A stretch of 57,466 nt of DNA from Chengkuizengella marina (GTDB taxonomy: Bacteria; Bacillota; Bacilli; Paenibacillales; KCTC-33759): positions 1-57,466 of the forward strand of contig NZ_SIJB01000042.1 in the NCBI RefSeq assembly GCF_009910845.1, given 5' to 3'. The notes under the pieces were generated by a model that was not told the origin of the DNA, searched no databases, and saw only the letters and a program-made list of their open reading frames with translations. A program made the position numbers and the translations under genes. Each line of letters begins with the position of its first letter. Position 1 is the stretch's first letter. Shown in pieces: positions 1 through 8,414 of this stretch.

Positions 1-75
1 CCTTCGCAGGTAAATCCGAGTTTTTCGGGGCCAGTAACAAAAAATAATTCCATAACTAATCTTTGTTTCGCATCT

Positions 76-98
76 AGTTTTCAAGGAATATCCTTGAA
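76..98 (+). other. 23S-5S spacer processing elements
   Basis: Just before the 5S gene, TTCAAGGA-ATA-TCCTTGAA (80-98) is a perfect 8-bp hairpin. The overlapping AGTTTTCAAGG (76-86) is the exact reverse complement of CCTTGAAAACT in the rRNA leader that ends this window (57452-57462). Leader/spacer pairing of this type forms processing stalks in Bacillales rRNA operons. Because rRNA leaders within a genome are similar, this operon's own leader, outside the window, probably carries the same partner. The pairing is seen; the role is inferred. Confidence 0.5.
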
Positions 99-100
99 TG

Positions 101-217
101 TTTGGTGATGATGGCGGAGGGGTACCACACGTTCCCATACCGAACACGACCGTTAAGCCCTCCAGCGCCGATGGTACTTGGACCGCAAGGTCCTGGGAGA
201 GTAGGACGTTGCCAAGC
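101..217 (+). rRNA. rrf: 5S ribosomal RNA
   Basis: This about 117-nt sequence matches the Bacillales 5S rRNA pattern: a start of TTTGGTG, the conserved core CCCATACCGAACACG, GCGCCGATGGTA, and an end of GAGAGTAGGACG then GCCAAGC that pairs with the 5' end. It is the last gene of an rRNA operon running into the window from the left, and a strong terminator follows. 5S precursors in this group are matured by RNase M5, which is encoded in this window (rnmV). The exact mature ends are estimated from the pairing of TTTGGTG with GCCAAGC. Confidence 0.96.
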
Positions 218-222
218 GAACC

Positions 223-262
223 AAAGACACTGTAGTGACTTGATCACTATGGTGTCTTTTTT
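223..262 (+). terminator. rRNA operon terminator
   Basis: A 16-bp stem (AAAGACACTGTAGTGA pairing with TCACTATGGTGTCTTT, with two G-U pairs) has a 5-nt loop and runs straight into a T run. It lies 5 nt after the 5S gene and closes the rRNA operon. Confidence 0.93.
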
Positions 263-391
263 AATATGAGATTTTTACACCATTTAATTTTAATGTACAT
301 ATAATAACCAACCAAGATTAAATTTAACTTTATCAGTATAGTTTAAAAATATTTTTTCTAAGATCAATTTAGAAGTTTAAGAGGATAGATA

Positions 392-616
392 ATGTGGCAT
401 AATGATAGAAAAAGCAAGGGTGGGAAGTCTATGGAGAGTAAGTTAGACTATACCTGTATAGTATGTGAAAAGCAAAATAAGAATGGCATCATGATATGTA
501 CTGAATTTATATGTAATCGTTGTGAATCTGAAATTATACGTACAGATGTAACGGATGCAAAGTATTCATTTTATATTAAAAAGTTAAAAAGAATATGGTA
601 TAAAAATATTATTTAA
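392..616 (+). CDS. csfB: Anti-sigma-G factor Gin (CsfB)
   Basis: A small zinc-binding protein of 74 codons. It carries the Gin pattern of two CXXC pairs (TCIVCEKQ near residues 22-25 and FICNRC near 40-44), followed by the conserved TDVTDAKYSFYIKKLK segment. In B. subtilis Gin is made in the forespore and holds sigma-G (and mother-cell sigma-E) inactive until engulfment is complete. The first ATG (392) follows AAGAGG at a usable distance. Met14 (431) would give 61 codons, aligns better with the B. subtilis start and has a weaker GGTG upstream, so the start is uncertain. The gene lies next to an rRNA operon as in B. subtilis, but xpaC and yaaN, which follow csfB there, are absent. The family call is firm. 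Confidence 0.9.
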   Translation: MWHNDRKSKGGKSMESKLDYTCIVCEKQNKNGIMICTEFICNRCESEIIRTDVTDAKYSFYIKKLKRIWYKNII

Positions 617-659
617 TTACAAGTTTTTTAACTTTAAGAGCTATTCTATATAATAAGTG

Positions 660-687
660 ACCGTCTCAGATTTGGCGGTTTTTTTTT
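660..687 (+). terminator. Terminator after csfB
   Basis: ACCGTC (660-665) pairs with GGCGGT (674-679) across an 8-nt loop, followed by a run of eight or more T. The stem is short but GC-rich. It sits about 45 nt after csfB and overlaps the promoter of the next operon by one or two bases. Confidence 0.75.
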
Positions 688-714
688 GACGTATTGGATG
701 ATATTATTTAATAT
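686..714 (+). promoter_or_regulatory. Sigma-A promoter of the decarboxylase-tmk operon
   Basis: TTGACG (686-691), a 17-nt spacer and TAATAT (709-714) lie about 50 nt upstream of the decarboxylase start, directly after the csfB terminator. The hexamers match sigma-A at 5/6 and about 4/6, with ideal spacing. Confidence 0.6.
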
Positions 715-765
715 AGTCATGATTTTATAAAGAACTACAATATTTCATGGAGGTAATGTTTGTAA

Positions 766-2223
766 ATGGATCAACGTAAAGCTCCTATATTTGATATGTT
801 GAAACAATACCATATGGAGCAATATGCTAGTTTTCATGTACCAGGACACAAGTTTGGACTAGATTTAAATAAAGAAGAACGATACTATTTTGAGCATATT
901 ATGCAAATTGATTATACTGAAATTACTGGTTTAGATGATCTTCATGATCCCCAAACTATTATTAAAGAAGCATTGGAACTTGCTGCAGATTGTTTTGGTT
1001 CTGAGCAAAGTTATTTTTTAATAAATGGGAGTACTGTAGGCAATCTTGCCTTGATTTTATCTGTATGTGGAAGAGATGATATCATCATCTTGCAAAGAAA
1101 TGTACATAAATCTATAATTAATGGACTTATTTTAGCTGAAGCAAAAGCTGTGTTTTTACCTCCTAATATAGATCCCCAAACAGGACTAGATTTAGGTGTA
1201 TCAATAAATCATTTAGAAAAAGCATTGGCTCAGTACCCTGAAGCAAAAGCTGTTCTGCTTACGAATCCAAATTACTATGGTATTGGAATGAGGTTGAGAA
1301 GGTTCGTTGATTTAGTACATAAATATCATATTCCAGTACTAATAGATGAAGCACATGGGGCTCATTATGGATTTCATCCTAAATTACCGGATTCATCATT
1401 ATCCTGTGGTGCAGATGCTGTTGTTCAATCTACTCATAAAATGCTAACATCAATGACAATGAGTGGTATGCTTCATGTTCAAGGAAATAGGATTGATAGA
1501 GAAAGATTAGGTCGGTTTTTAACCATGCTGCAAAGCTCTAGTCCATCGTATCCTTTAATGGCTTCACTTGATATCAGTAGAAGATGGATGAACACCAAGG
1601 GAAGAGAGAACATAATAAACGTAAAATCCACTATTCTAACCTTTAAAAAAGAAATGGAAATGTTGCAATGGTTTGAGATTGTGGATATTGGAAAAGACTA
1701 TGGAGAGGATTATACACAAGATCCTTTTAAAATTTTAATACATGATCTTACAGAAACTTTATCGGGCTATGATTTGCAAAAGTCGTTAGAAAAACGAGGC
1801 TGCATGATTGAGATGGCAGATCCTAAGTTTATATTAATCGTATGTAGTGTTTCTACAAAAAAAGATGATATAAATAGACTGCTAAAGGCATTAAAGGATT
1901 TATCAGTTCAGTTTAATTTAAAAAAGAAGGAACTGAGTAAAAATATAACGAATATAAGTAATGAAATGGCTTTCCCAGATTTAAGTCTACCTGTAAAATT
2001 GGAAAATCACTTTGAAAATACGAAGGTAGTAAAATTAGATGAAGCATTGAATTTAAGATCTGCTGAAATGATTATTCCCTATCCTCCAGGAATTCCTTTA
2101 CTTTATCAAGGTGAAATCATTACACAAGAAGCGATATATAAGATAGAACAATACATAAATTCAGGAGCTCATTTTCAAGGTTCGAAAGAAATTATAAATC
2201 ATCAAATATCCATTTTAAATTAA
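766..2223 (+). CDS. Orn/Lys/Arg decarboxylase family protein (YaaO-like)
   Basis: A 485-residue PLP enzyme of the fold-type I Orn/Lys/Arg decarboxylase group. The N-terminus holds the family signature SFHVPGHKFG (about 22-31). The PLP aspartate lies in DEAHGAHYGFHP (D194), and the Schiff-base lysine is K225 in STHKML. The C-terminal segment IIPYPPGIPLL is also typical. The product would be a polyamine precursor (cadaverine, agmatine or putrescine); sequence alone does not fix the substrate. B. subtilis YaaO sits at the same place and its substrate is also uncertain, so no biochemical symbol is given. It is the first gene of the operon leading into tmk, starting at ATG after GGAGG. Confidence 0.9.
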   Translation: MDQRKAPIFDMLKQYHMEQYASFHVPGHKFGLDLNKEERYYFEHIMQIDYTEITGLDDLHDPQTIIKEALELAADCFGSEQSYFLINGSTVGNLALILSVCGRDDIIILQRNVHKSIINGLILAEAKAVFLPPNIDPQTGLDLGVSINHLEKALAQYPEAKAVLLTNPNYYGIGMRLRRFVDLVHKYHIPVLIDEAHGAHYGFHPKLPDSSLSCGADAVVQSTHKMLTSMTMSGMLHVQGNRIDRERLGRFLTMLQSSSPSYPLMASLDISRRWMNTKGRENIINVKSTILTFKKEMEMLQWFEIVDIGKDYGEDYTQDPFKILIHDLTETLSGYDLQKSLEKRGCMIEMADPKFILIVCSVSTKKDDINRLLKALKDLSVQFNLKKKELSKNITNISNEMAFPDLSLPVKLENHFENTKVVKLDEALNLRSAEMIIPYPPGIPLLYQGEIITQEAIYKIEQYINSGAHFQGSKEIINHQISILN

Positions 2224-2256
2224 CATACAAAAATTCAGTCAACAAGGAGGTTTTTT

Positions 2257-2910
2257 GTGAACGGTTTATTTATAACATTTGAAGGACCAGATGGTTCAGG
2301 TAAAACCACTCAAATACAACAACTAGCCAATACATTAATCAAACAAGGTTATGACGTGATTACAACAAGAGAACCAGGAGGGACAAGAATCAGTGACCTA
2401 CTTAGGAACATACTCTTATCAACAGAATATCAAGAAATGAAAGATCAAACAGAAGTACTTTTATATGCTGCGTCTAGATCACAGCATGTACATGAAGTTA
2501 TTGTTCCAGCATTACAACAGAATAAAATTGTGTTGTGCGATCGTTATATTGATGCGAGCATGGCTTATCAATCTGTTGGATTAGGGATTGCTAAAAAAAC
2601 AATTAAAGAAATTAATCACTTTGCTAGTTCTGGATTACAACCGAAAAGAACATATATGATGGATGTAAGTGTGAAGGAAAGTAAGAATAGATTATCTCAG
2701 AGAACAAATAAAAAGGGTGAAATAATTTTAGATCGTATAGAACAAAAAGCCCATGATTATCATAAAAAGGTAAGAGAGGGTTTTTTACAAATAGCCAAGG
2801 AAAATCCAGATAGAGTATATTTGATAAATGCCAATCAACCTATTGATGTTATCTCAGAGGAAATATTAGAGGATATGACCAAATTATTAGCAAATAGAAT
2901 GTCCAGTTAA
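2257..2910 (+). CDS. tmk: Thymidylate kinase
   Basis: Phosphorylates dTMP to dTDP, the last committed step to dTTP. The 217-residue length is normal. The P-loop is GPDGSGKT (10-17), followed by the TREPGGT motif, the CDRY motif (about 93-96) and a basic LID region near 150. The start is GTG, following a strong AAGGAGG. The gene lies 33 nt after the decarboxylase and ahead of darA-yaaR-holB, the B. subtilis order. This clusters dTTP supply with a clamp-loader subunit. Confidence 0.97.
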   Translation: MNGLFITFEGPDGSGKTTQIQQLANTLIKQGYDVITTREPGGTRISDLLRNILLSTEYQEMKDQTEVLLYAASRSQHVHEVIVPALQQNKIVLCDRYIDASMAYQSVGLGIAKKTIKEINHFASSGLQPKRTYMMDVSVKESKNRLSQRTNKKGEIILDRIEQKAHDYHKKVREGFLQIAKENPDRVYLINANQPIDVISEEILEDMTKLLANRMSS

Positions 2911-2978
2911 AGATGGTTTACTTTTTTGGATCTCGTCATCACTCTGATGAAAATCATTAGTAGTTTAAACTATTTTAA

Positions 2979-3332
<354 letters not shown>

Positions 3333-3348
3333 AGGTAGGTAAAATGAA

Positions 3349-3795
3349 TTGAAGATAAACTCTGGTTTACGTTCCTTACAAAAAAATGCATTGCTTACAG
3401 ATCAAGCAAATCAAAATTCAATTACAATGAAAAATTTTTCCGAAACGTTGCAGCACCAAGAAAGATTTGCATCAAGTGAACAATTAAAGCAAGCCATTCT
3501 TCAAATAGAAATACAAGGTAAACGATTATCAAAATCCATGACCGTTCGCGAATTATTTGCATATAAGAAACTCGTAAAACAATTCATGGATGAGACTGTT
3601 CGAAATGGAATCCAGCTTAAAGATAAAATAGGCAAAGATCGACGAGGAAGAGGAAGAAGATATAAACTTTTAGAAGAAGTAGATCAATCATTGTTAGAAA
3701 TGACAGACGATTTATTGCAAAGTGAAAAAGGTAGAATTGAAATATTAGAAAAAGTAGGCGAAATAAGAGGAATGTTGATCAATATATTATTTTAA
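3349..3795 (+). CDS. yaaR: DUF327 family protein YaaR
   Basis: A conserved Bacillales protein of 148 residues with no established function. It is mostly helical and charged, with a basic stretch near the middle (KDRRGRGRRYK, about 98-108). It has no signal peptide or membrane segment. The start must be TTG at 3349, because the nearby ATG at 3344 hits a stop after two codons, and AGGTAGGT lies upstream at good spacing. It is sandwiched between darA and holB with a 16-nt gap. The context suggests a replication or c-di-AMP link, but this is only association. Confidence 0.85.
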   Translation: MKINSGLRSLQKNALLTDQANQNSITMKNFSETLQHQERFASSEQLKQAILQIEIQGKRLSKSMTVRELFAYKKLVKQFMDETVRNGIQLKDKIGKDRRGRGRRYKLLEEVDQSLLEMTDDLLQSEKGRIEILEKVGEIRGMLINILF

Positions 3796-3822
3796 TGGGA
3801 ATGAATATTAAGGGGTTATAAC

Positions 3823-4800
3823 ATGTCTTTTCATGAAATTTTAAATCAAAATAAGGTGAAAAAGAAACTTCAGAACGGACTAAGGATGAATAAAATTTCA
3901 CATACTTATTTGTTCACAGGACCTTCAGGCACAGGGAAAAGTAAAATGGCCTTGAATTTTGCAAAGGCTATTTTTTGTATTCAAAATAAAGATGATGCTT
4001 GTGATCAATGCATTGAGTGTAAAAAATTTGAACATGGGAACCATCCACAACTTCGTCTTATAGAACCAGATGGAAATCATATAAAAATAGAACAAATTCG
4101 TGATCTACAAAAAGATTTTTCATATAAAATGAATGAAAATCAAGTGAAAATATATATATTATTTCATGCGGATCAATTAACAATACAAGCAGCAAACAGT
4201 TTACTGAAATTTTTAGAGGAACCTCAGTCTAACGTGATTGCTATTTTAATTGCAAACAATGGACATGCTATTTTACCAACGATTCGATCACGTTCACAAT
4301 GGATATCATTCCAGCCATTATCTCCAGACAAGATGGCTGATCAATTAATTTCAGAAGGGTTTTCTAGAGAGTTAGTTTACAGTGCAGTACATTTAACATC
4401 TGGCCTGGAAGAAGCTAGGCAGTTTATCCAATTAAATTCGTTTGCAGAAATTAGAGGCATAATGATACAATTAGCTAAGGAAAGTTTAAATAAGTTTTCC
4501 GTTGCGAGCATTACAGCACAACAAAAAATATTTAAATCCAACCTTACAGACGAGCTGAATATACTTTTAGATTTATTTATACTATGGTTTAAAGATATCA
4601 TTCACATACAAAGTGGGCGAAAGGAAAGACTTGTTTTTGAAGACGAGCTTGCTTGGTTAGAAAAAAATGCCTTCACACGTCAGATGGCCGAGTGGATTCA
4701 ATGTATGGAGGTTACAGTAAATACAAAAAAGAAACTTCGATTTAATGTAAATCCTCAGTTAGCTCTTGATCAATTTATGATTCAAATTAAGGGGGGTTGA
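3823..4800 (+). CDS. holB: DNA polymerase III subunit delta'
   Basis: A clamp-loader component that works with tau and delta to load the beta clamp. The 325-residue AAA+ protein has P-loop GPSGTGKS (33-40), a zinc module with C52, C60, C63 and C66, the LLKFLEEP motif, and the sensor-1/SRC-like segment TIRSRSQW. In many delta' proteins the P-loop does not hydrolyse ATP; that cannot be judged here. ATG start. It is followed by ricT with a single base between stop and start, so the two are probably translationally coupled. Confidence 0.95.
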   Translation: MSFHEILNQNKVKKKLQNGLRMNKISHTYLFTGPSGTGKSKMALNFAKAIFCIQNKDDACDQCIECKKFEHGNHPQLRLIEPDGNHIKIEQIRDLQKDFSYKMNENQVKIYILFHADQLTIQAANSLLKFLEEPQSNVIAILIANNGHAILPTIRSRSQWISFQPLSPDKMADQLISEGFSRELVYSAVHLTSGLEEARQFIQLNSFAEIRGIMIQLAKESLNKFSVASITAQQKIFKSNLTDELNILLDLFILWFKDIIHIQSGRKERLVFEDELAWLEKNAFTRQMAEWIQCMEVTVNTKKKLRFNVNPQLALDQFMIQIKGG

Positions 4801-4801
4801 A

Positions 4802-5605
4802 ATGTACTCAGTGATTGGGGTTCGCTTTAAAAAAGCGGGCAAGATTTATTATTTTGATCCTACGAATCATCCCGTAAAAAAAGATGATCATGTGATTGTT
4901 GAAACAGCGCGCGGTATAGAATACGGAACAGTAGTCATTGGGGAAAAACAGGTCGATGAGTCAGATATTGTACTTCCCTTGAAGAAAGTGATTCGTATAG
5001 CAAAATCAGCAGATGTTAAAGTGATGGAAAGTAATAAAAAAGATGCTAAAGAGGCTTTTTATGTTTGTTTAGATAAAATTAATCAACATCAATTATATAT
5101 GAAGTTAATTGATGTAGAATATACTTTTGATAGGAATAAAATCATATTTTATTTTACAGCAGAAGGAAGAGTAGATTTTCGAGAGCTAGTTAAAGACTTG
5201 GCAAGTATTTTTAAAACACGTATTGAATTAAGGCAAATTGGAGTAAGAGATGAGGCTAAGATGTTAGGAGGCATTGGTCCTTGTGGAAGAACATTGTGTT
5301 GTTCAACATGGCTAGGTGATTTTGAACCCGTTTCCATCAAAATGGCAAAAGATCAGAGACTCTCCTTAAATCCAACGAAAATTTCTGGTCTATGTGGTAG
5401 GCTCATGTGTTGTTTAAAGTTTGAACACGATCAATATGAGAGTGCTAAAAGCGATCTACCTAAAGTTGGAAGTTTTGTGATTACCTCATTGGGTGAAGGT
5501 AAGGTTATTTCTATTAATCCAGAAAAAAGTTTAGTACAAGTTAAAATTTTCGAAATGGAAAAAGTGAAAGAATTATCACTTGAAGATGTTGTTGAACAAG
5601 AATAA
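4802..5605 (+). CDS. ricT: PSP1 domain protein RicT (YaaT)
   Basis: A 267-residue protein with the PSP1 C-terminal domain. The cysteine set C161, C166, C167, C198, C203 and C204 (GPCGRTLCC ... GLCGRLMCC) matches the ligands that bind iron-sulfur clusters in the B. subtilis RicA-RicF-RicT complex. That complex works with RNase Y in mRNA maturation and influences sporulation, competence and biofilm through Spo0A phosphorylation. ATG start, immediately after holB. All family cysteines are present, so a functional complex is expected. ricA and ricF lie outside the window. Confidence 0.95.
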   Translation: MYSVIGVRFKKAGKIYYFDPTNHPVKKDDHVIVETARGIEYGTVVIGEKQVDESDIVLPLKKVIRIAKSADVKVMESNKKDAKEAFYVCLDKINQHQLYMKLIDVEYTFDRNKIIFYFTAEGRVDFRELVKDLASIFKTRIELRQIGVRDEAKMLGGIGPCGRTLCCSTWLGDFEPVSIKMAKDQRLSLNPTKISGLCGRLMCCLKFEHDQYESAKSDLPKVGSFVITSLGEGKVISINPEKSLVQVKIFEMEKVKELSLEDVVEQE

Positions 5606-5634
5606 ATGCAGTTTTCTTAAACTGAGGTGGAATT

Positions 5635-5973
5635 GTGGAGAAAAAGGATATCTATGCACAGGCCAATGAACTAGAACAGCATTTAGGCGATATATATAAA
5701 GATATTGGCGAAATGAAAAAAAAAATTGTACAATTGTTGGAGGAAAATAAACGATTAAGTTTAGAGAATCAACAATTAAGAAGTATGTTGAAAACAGACC
5801 AGACTGATAAAGATAAAATAAAAGAGGAAAATCCTCCTTCTCTAGTTATAGGTGAAGGATATGATAATTTAGCTCGTTTGTATTATGAAGGATTTCATAT
5901 TTGTAATGTATATTATGGACACCTTAGAACAGAAGGTGACTGTCTCTTTTGCTTATCATTTTTAAACAAATAG
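5635..5973 (+). CDS. yabA: Replication initiation control protein YabA
   Basis: Negative regulator of chromosome replication that binds DnaA and the beta clamp. The 112-residue protein has an N-terminal coiled coil (about 1-55, with leucine-rich heptads such as [15 protein letters not shown]) and a C-terminal zinc module with H88, C90, H96, C103 and C106. The start is GTG after GAGGTGG, 29 nt beyond ricT. A strong terminator follows, making yabA the last gene of the operon that begins with the decarboxylase. Confidence 0.94.
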   Translation: MEKKDIYAQANELEQHLGDIYKDIGEMKKKIVQLLEENKRLSLENQQLRSMLKTDQTDKDKIKEENPPSLVIGEGYDNLARLYYEGFHICNVYYGHLRTEGDCLFCLSFLNK

Positions 5974-5980
5974 AATTAAA

Positions 5981-6014
5981 TGTAAAACCGCAGGGCGTTT
6001 CCTGCGGTTTTACA
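5981..6014 (+). terminator. Terminator after yabA
   Basis: A perfect 14-bp inverted repeat, TGTAAAACCGCAGG / CCTGCGGTTTTACA, with a 6-nt loop. The T-rich 3' arm makes it a good intrinsic terminator, though the T run is short. The A-rich 5' arm could let it act on both strands. Confidence 0.85.
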
Positions 6015-6056
6015 AATTATAAATAATATAAGGATTTTTAAATAAAGGAACTAATT

Positions 6057-6809
6057 ATGAAACAAAACATACCTTTAATGAAGGACGAAAGAATTGATGA
6101 TTTATTAACTCAAGATTTAAAGATTATCCAAAGTGAAGAGGTTTTTAGTTTTTCGATGGATGCTGTATTACTCGGACGTTTTTGCTCTGTTCCAATAAGA
6201 GGGAATATTTTAGATTTATGTTCTGGTAATGGTGTAATCCCATTATTGTTGTCTACTAGAACAAAAGCTCAGATTACAGCAGTTGAAATTCAAAAAAAGT
6301 TAGCGGATATGGCTGTAAGAAATATAAAAATGAATGATTTATCCGATCAAATTTCTATCATTCAAGGTGATTTAAAACAGGTACATACACAATTGGGTTA
6401 TGGTAGGTTTGATTTGGTTACAGTGAATCCACCCTATCTTCCAGCATTCTCAGGAAAACTAAATGATAATGAATTTATTGCTAATGCACGTCATGAAATT
6501 TTATGTACATTAGAAGATGTTATTTCAGCTTGCAATAAACTTGTTAAGAGTGGTGGTAAGGTGGGTCTAGTACATCGTGCGTCTAGACTAGCGGATATTA
6601 TTGTTTTAATGAGACAATACAAAATTGAACCGAAACGTATTCGATTGATACATCCAAGGATAGGTGAAGAAGCAAACATGGTGCTTGTAGAGGGAATAAG
6701 AAATGGAAAAGCGGATATGCACATATTAAACCCATTGATTGTTTATGATAAACACAATCAATATTGTGATGAGTTAATGGAAATATATTATGGAGATGCT
6801 ACAAAATGA
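6057..6809 (+). CDS. tRNA1(Val) adenine-N6-methyltransferase family protein (YabB/TrmN6-like)
   Basis: A 250-residue class I SAM-dependent methyltransferase. Motif I is LDLCSGNGVIP (52-62), the acidic SAM loop is VEIQK (about 76-80), and the catalytic NPPY (124-127) marks an N6-adenine or N5-glutamine methylase. The overall pattern matches B. subtilis YabB and E. coli YfiC (TrmN6), which modifies A37 of tRNA1(Val). It overlaps rsmI by 4 nt (ATGA). In B. subtilis the GIY-YIG gene yazA lies between the two, but here there is no room for it. The tRNA target is by family analogy. Confidence 0.88.
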   Translation: MKQNIPLMKDERIDDLLTQDLKIIQSEEVFSFSMDAVLLGRFCSVPIRGNILDLCSGNGVIPLLLSTRTKAQITAVEIQKKLADMAVRNIKMNDLSDQISIIQGDLKQVHTQLGYGRFDLVTVNPPYLPAFSGKLNDNEFIANARHEILCTLEDVISACNKLVKSGGKVGLVHRASRLADIIVLMRQYKIEPKRIRLIHPRIGEEANMVLVEGIRNGKADMHILNPLIVYDKHNQYCDELMEIYYGDATK

Positions 6810-7675
6810 ACATACAAAAAAGTTTTTTAGAAGATGAAAAAAATAAAGGTTGCCTTTACTTAGTAGGCACACCGATAGGAAATTTAGAAGATATCTCTTA
6901 TAGAGCTCTAAGAATATTACAAGAAGTAGAGTGTATTGCTTGCGAAGATACAAGACAAACGAGAAAACTTCTGTCTCACTTCCAGATTTCAACGAGATGT
7001 ATTAGTTATCATGAGCATAATAAATATGCAAGTGGAAAAGAAATCGTACGCCTTATTCAGCAAGGTAAAGACATTGCGTTGGTCAGTGATGCTGGTTTAC
7101 CGGTTATTTCAGATCCTGGCAATGAGTTAGTTCAGTTAGCTATAGAATCCAATCTTTCAGTAATCCCTATTCCTGGCGCAAATGCTGCATTATCTGCTCT
7201 AATCATCTCTGGATTATATACAAATCATTTTCTGTTCTATGGATTTTTACCTCGAGAAAAAAAAGATAAAAAAGAAAAAATTCAAGAAATGTTAGAGACG
7301 AGAGGAACTATTATTTTTTACGAGTCTCCACATCGATTATTAAATACACTAAACTTAATGTTAGAAGTGTGGGGAGATCGTCGTATTTCCATTGCAAGAG
7401 AAATAACTAAAAAATATGAAGAAATAGTCAGGGGATCATTAGAAGAATGTATCAGTTATATGGAGGACATGAAAGTTCAAGGTGAATATTGCATCGTTGT
7501 TCAAGGGAATATTGAAAAAGTAGAAAAGAAAGATGAATTATGGTGGAGTTTATTATCTATTCAAGAACATTTGGATCATTATATTAATCAGAGGTTTGAT
7601 AAGAAGGAAGCCATGAAAAAAGTCGCGATAGATCGCAAGGTATCTAAGAGGGATATATATAATCATCTCCTTTAA
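6806..7675 (+). CDS. rsmI: 16S rRNA 2'-O-ribose C1402 methyltransferase
   Basis: A tetrapyrrole-methylase-fold enzyme of 289 residues that adds the 2'-O-methyl group at C1402 in the ribosomal P site. Recognisable motifs are LVGTPIGNLEDIS (19-31), ACEDTRQTRKLL, VSDAGLPVISDPG, PGANAALSALIISGL and FYESPHRL. The ATG start overlaps the stop of the preceding methyltransferase by 4 nt, pointing to coupled translation of two RNA modification enzymes. Confidence 0.96.
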   Translation: MNIQKSFLEDEKNKGCLYLVGTPIGNLEDISYRALRILQEVECIACEDTRQTRKLLSHFQISTRCISYHEHNKYASGKEIVRLIQQGKDIALVSDAGLPVISDPGNELVQLAIESNLSVIPIPGANAALSALIISGLYTNHFLFYGFLPREKKDKKEKIQEMLETRGTIIFYESPHRLLNTLNLMLEVWGDRRISIAREITKKYEEIVRGSLEECISYMEDMKVQGEYCIVVQGNIEKVEKKDELWWSLLSIQEHLDHYINQRFDKKEAMKKVAIDRKVSKRDIYNHLL

Positions 7676-7676
7676 G

Positions 7677-7722
7677 AAAAAAAATCCTGCCGTTTGATTA
7701 TAATTATTTATATAACGGCAGG
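7677..7722 (-). terminator. Terminator of abrB (- strand)
   Basis: CCTGCCGTT (7686-7694) pairs with AACGGCAGG (7714-7722). Read on the - strand the hairpin is followed by a run of U from 7684 down to 7677. On the + strand no T run follows, so it serves the abrB transcript. rsmI transcripts would meet the same stem. Confidence 0.82.
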
Positions 7723-7776
7723 AGACAAAGGAGATATGAAAAGGTTAGAATTAACTAAATCTTATTCTATTATATA

Positions 7777-8064
7777 CTAAATAATTTCTTTTGTCACTGA
7801 ATTATCTTTTTTGCTAGCATTAAAAATTTCAATTAGTTCAGGAATAATTTCTTTACTGATCATTTTTCCTTTGAAATAAACTAAATCATTTGCATTACCG
7901 GTAAAAATACATGCTGGCTCATACTTTTTTAACATGACCTTTTCCCCGTCAACATATATTTCTAACGCGTCTTTTTCTGCAATACCTAAAGTTCTGCGTA
8001 GTTCAATTGGAATAACTACACGGCCTAATTCGTCAACTTTTCTAACAATACCTGTAGATTTCAT
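7777..8064 (-). CDS. abrB: Transition state regulator AbrB
   Basis: A 95-residue swapped-hairpin AbrB DNA-binding protein. The first 50 residues are nearly identical to B. subtilis AbrB (STGIVRKVDELGRVVIPIEL, then RRTLGIAEKDALEIYVD). The C-terminal half, which controls multimerisation, is divergent. AbrB represses post-exponential genes during growth and is itself shut off by Spo0A~P. It is the only gene read leftward in the first 10 kb, as in B. subtilis. A sigma-A promoter and a Spo0A box lie directly upstream. The start ATG follows a GAGAGGGG ribosome-binding site. Confidence 0.96.
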   Translation of the reverse strand: MKSTGIVRKVDELGRVVIPIELRRTLGIAEKDALEIYVDGEKVMLKKYEPACIFTGNANDLVYFKGKMISKEIIPELIEIFNASKKDNSVTKEII

Positions 8065-8101
8065 AAATTTATTCCCCTCTCTTTATTATTAAACGTCAAT
8101 T

Positions 8102-8152
8102 TTCGACAATATTTTCATCCCTTATGATACTAATGTTTGCCAAATTAGTCAA
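8102..8152 (-). promoter_or_regulatory. abrB sigma-A promoter with downstream Spo0A box
   Basis: On the - strand, TTGACT (8152-8147), a 17-nt spacer and TATCAT (8129-8124) form a sigma-A promoter with the transcription start expected near 8117. The octamer TTGTCGAA (8109-8102 on the - strand) is a consensus Spo0A box lying at about +8 to +15. B. subtilis Spo0A~P represses abrB from boxes at the same place, just downstream of the start, so the same switch is inferred here. Confidence 0.82.
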
Positions 8153-8288
8153 TACTTCTTTAATCAAGAATTTGTAAATTTCTAAATAATGTATAGTACT
8201 TTTATATTTATGCAACAAATCTGGATTTCAGGACGAAAAAAAGTGAGTTTTTTATGTATTTAAATTCACGTTATAGTTTTTATTTGAA

Positions 8289-8327
8289 TTCGACAAACAT
8301 TCATTATAAATGTAGAAATTTGTCGAA
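8289..8327. promoter_or_regulatory. Pair of inverted Spo0A boxes in the abrB-tatD gap
   Basis: TTCGACAAA (8289-8297) and TTGTCGAA (8320-8327) are two consensus Spo0A boxes in inverted orientation, with centres about 31 bp apart. They lie some 160 bp upstream of the abrB promoter and about 90-125 bp upstream of tatD. They could bind Spo0A~P or low-level Spo0A to affect either gene. The boxes are seen; which promoter they serve is unknown. Confidence 0.55.
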
Positions 8328-8414
8328 AAATATTTAAACAATAAAAAGATATATTTCATTTTACCATATATTTATGTAGACTATGGATTAGGATTATATG
8401 AAGGGAGTTTAATA

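Noticed and set aside
1-75. tRNA or 23S 3' end at the window start
   Set aside because: The first 75 nt do not fold as a tRNA and match no 23S 3' terminal sequence I recognise; treated as spacer.
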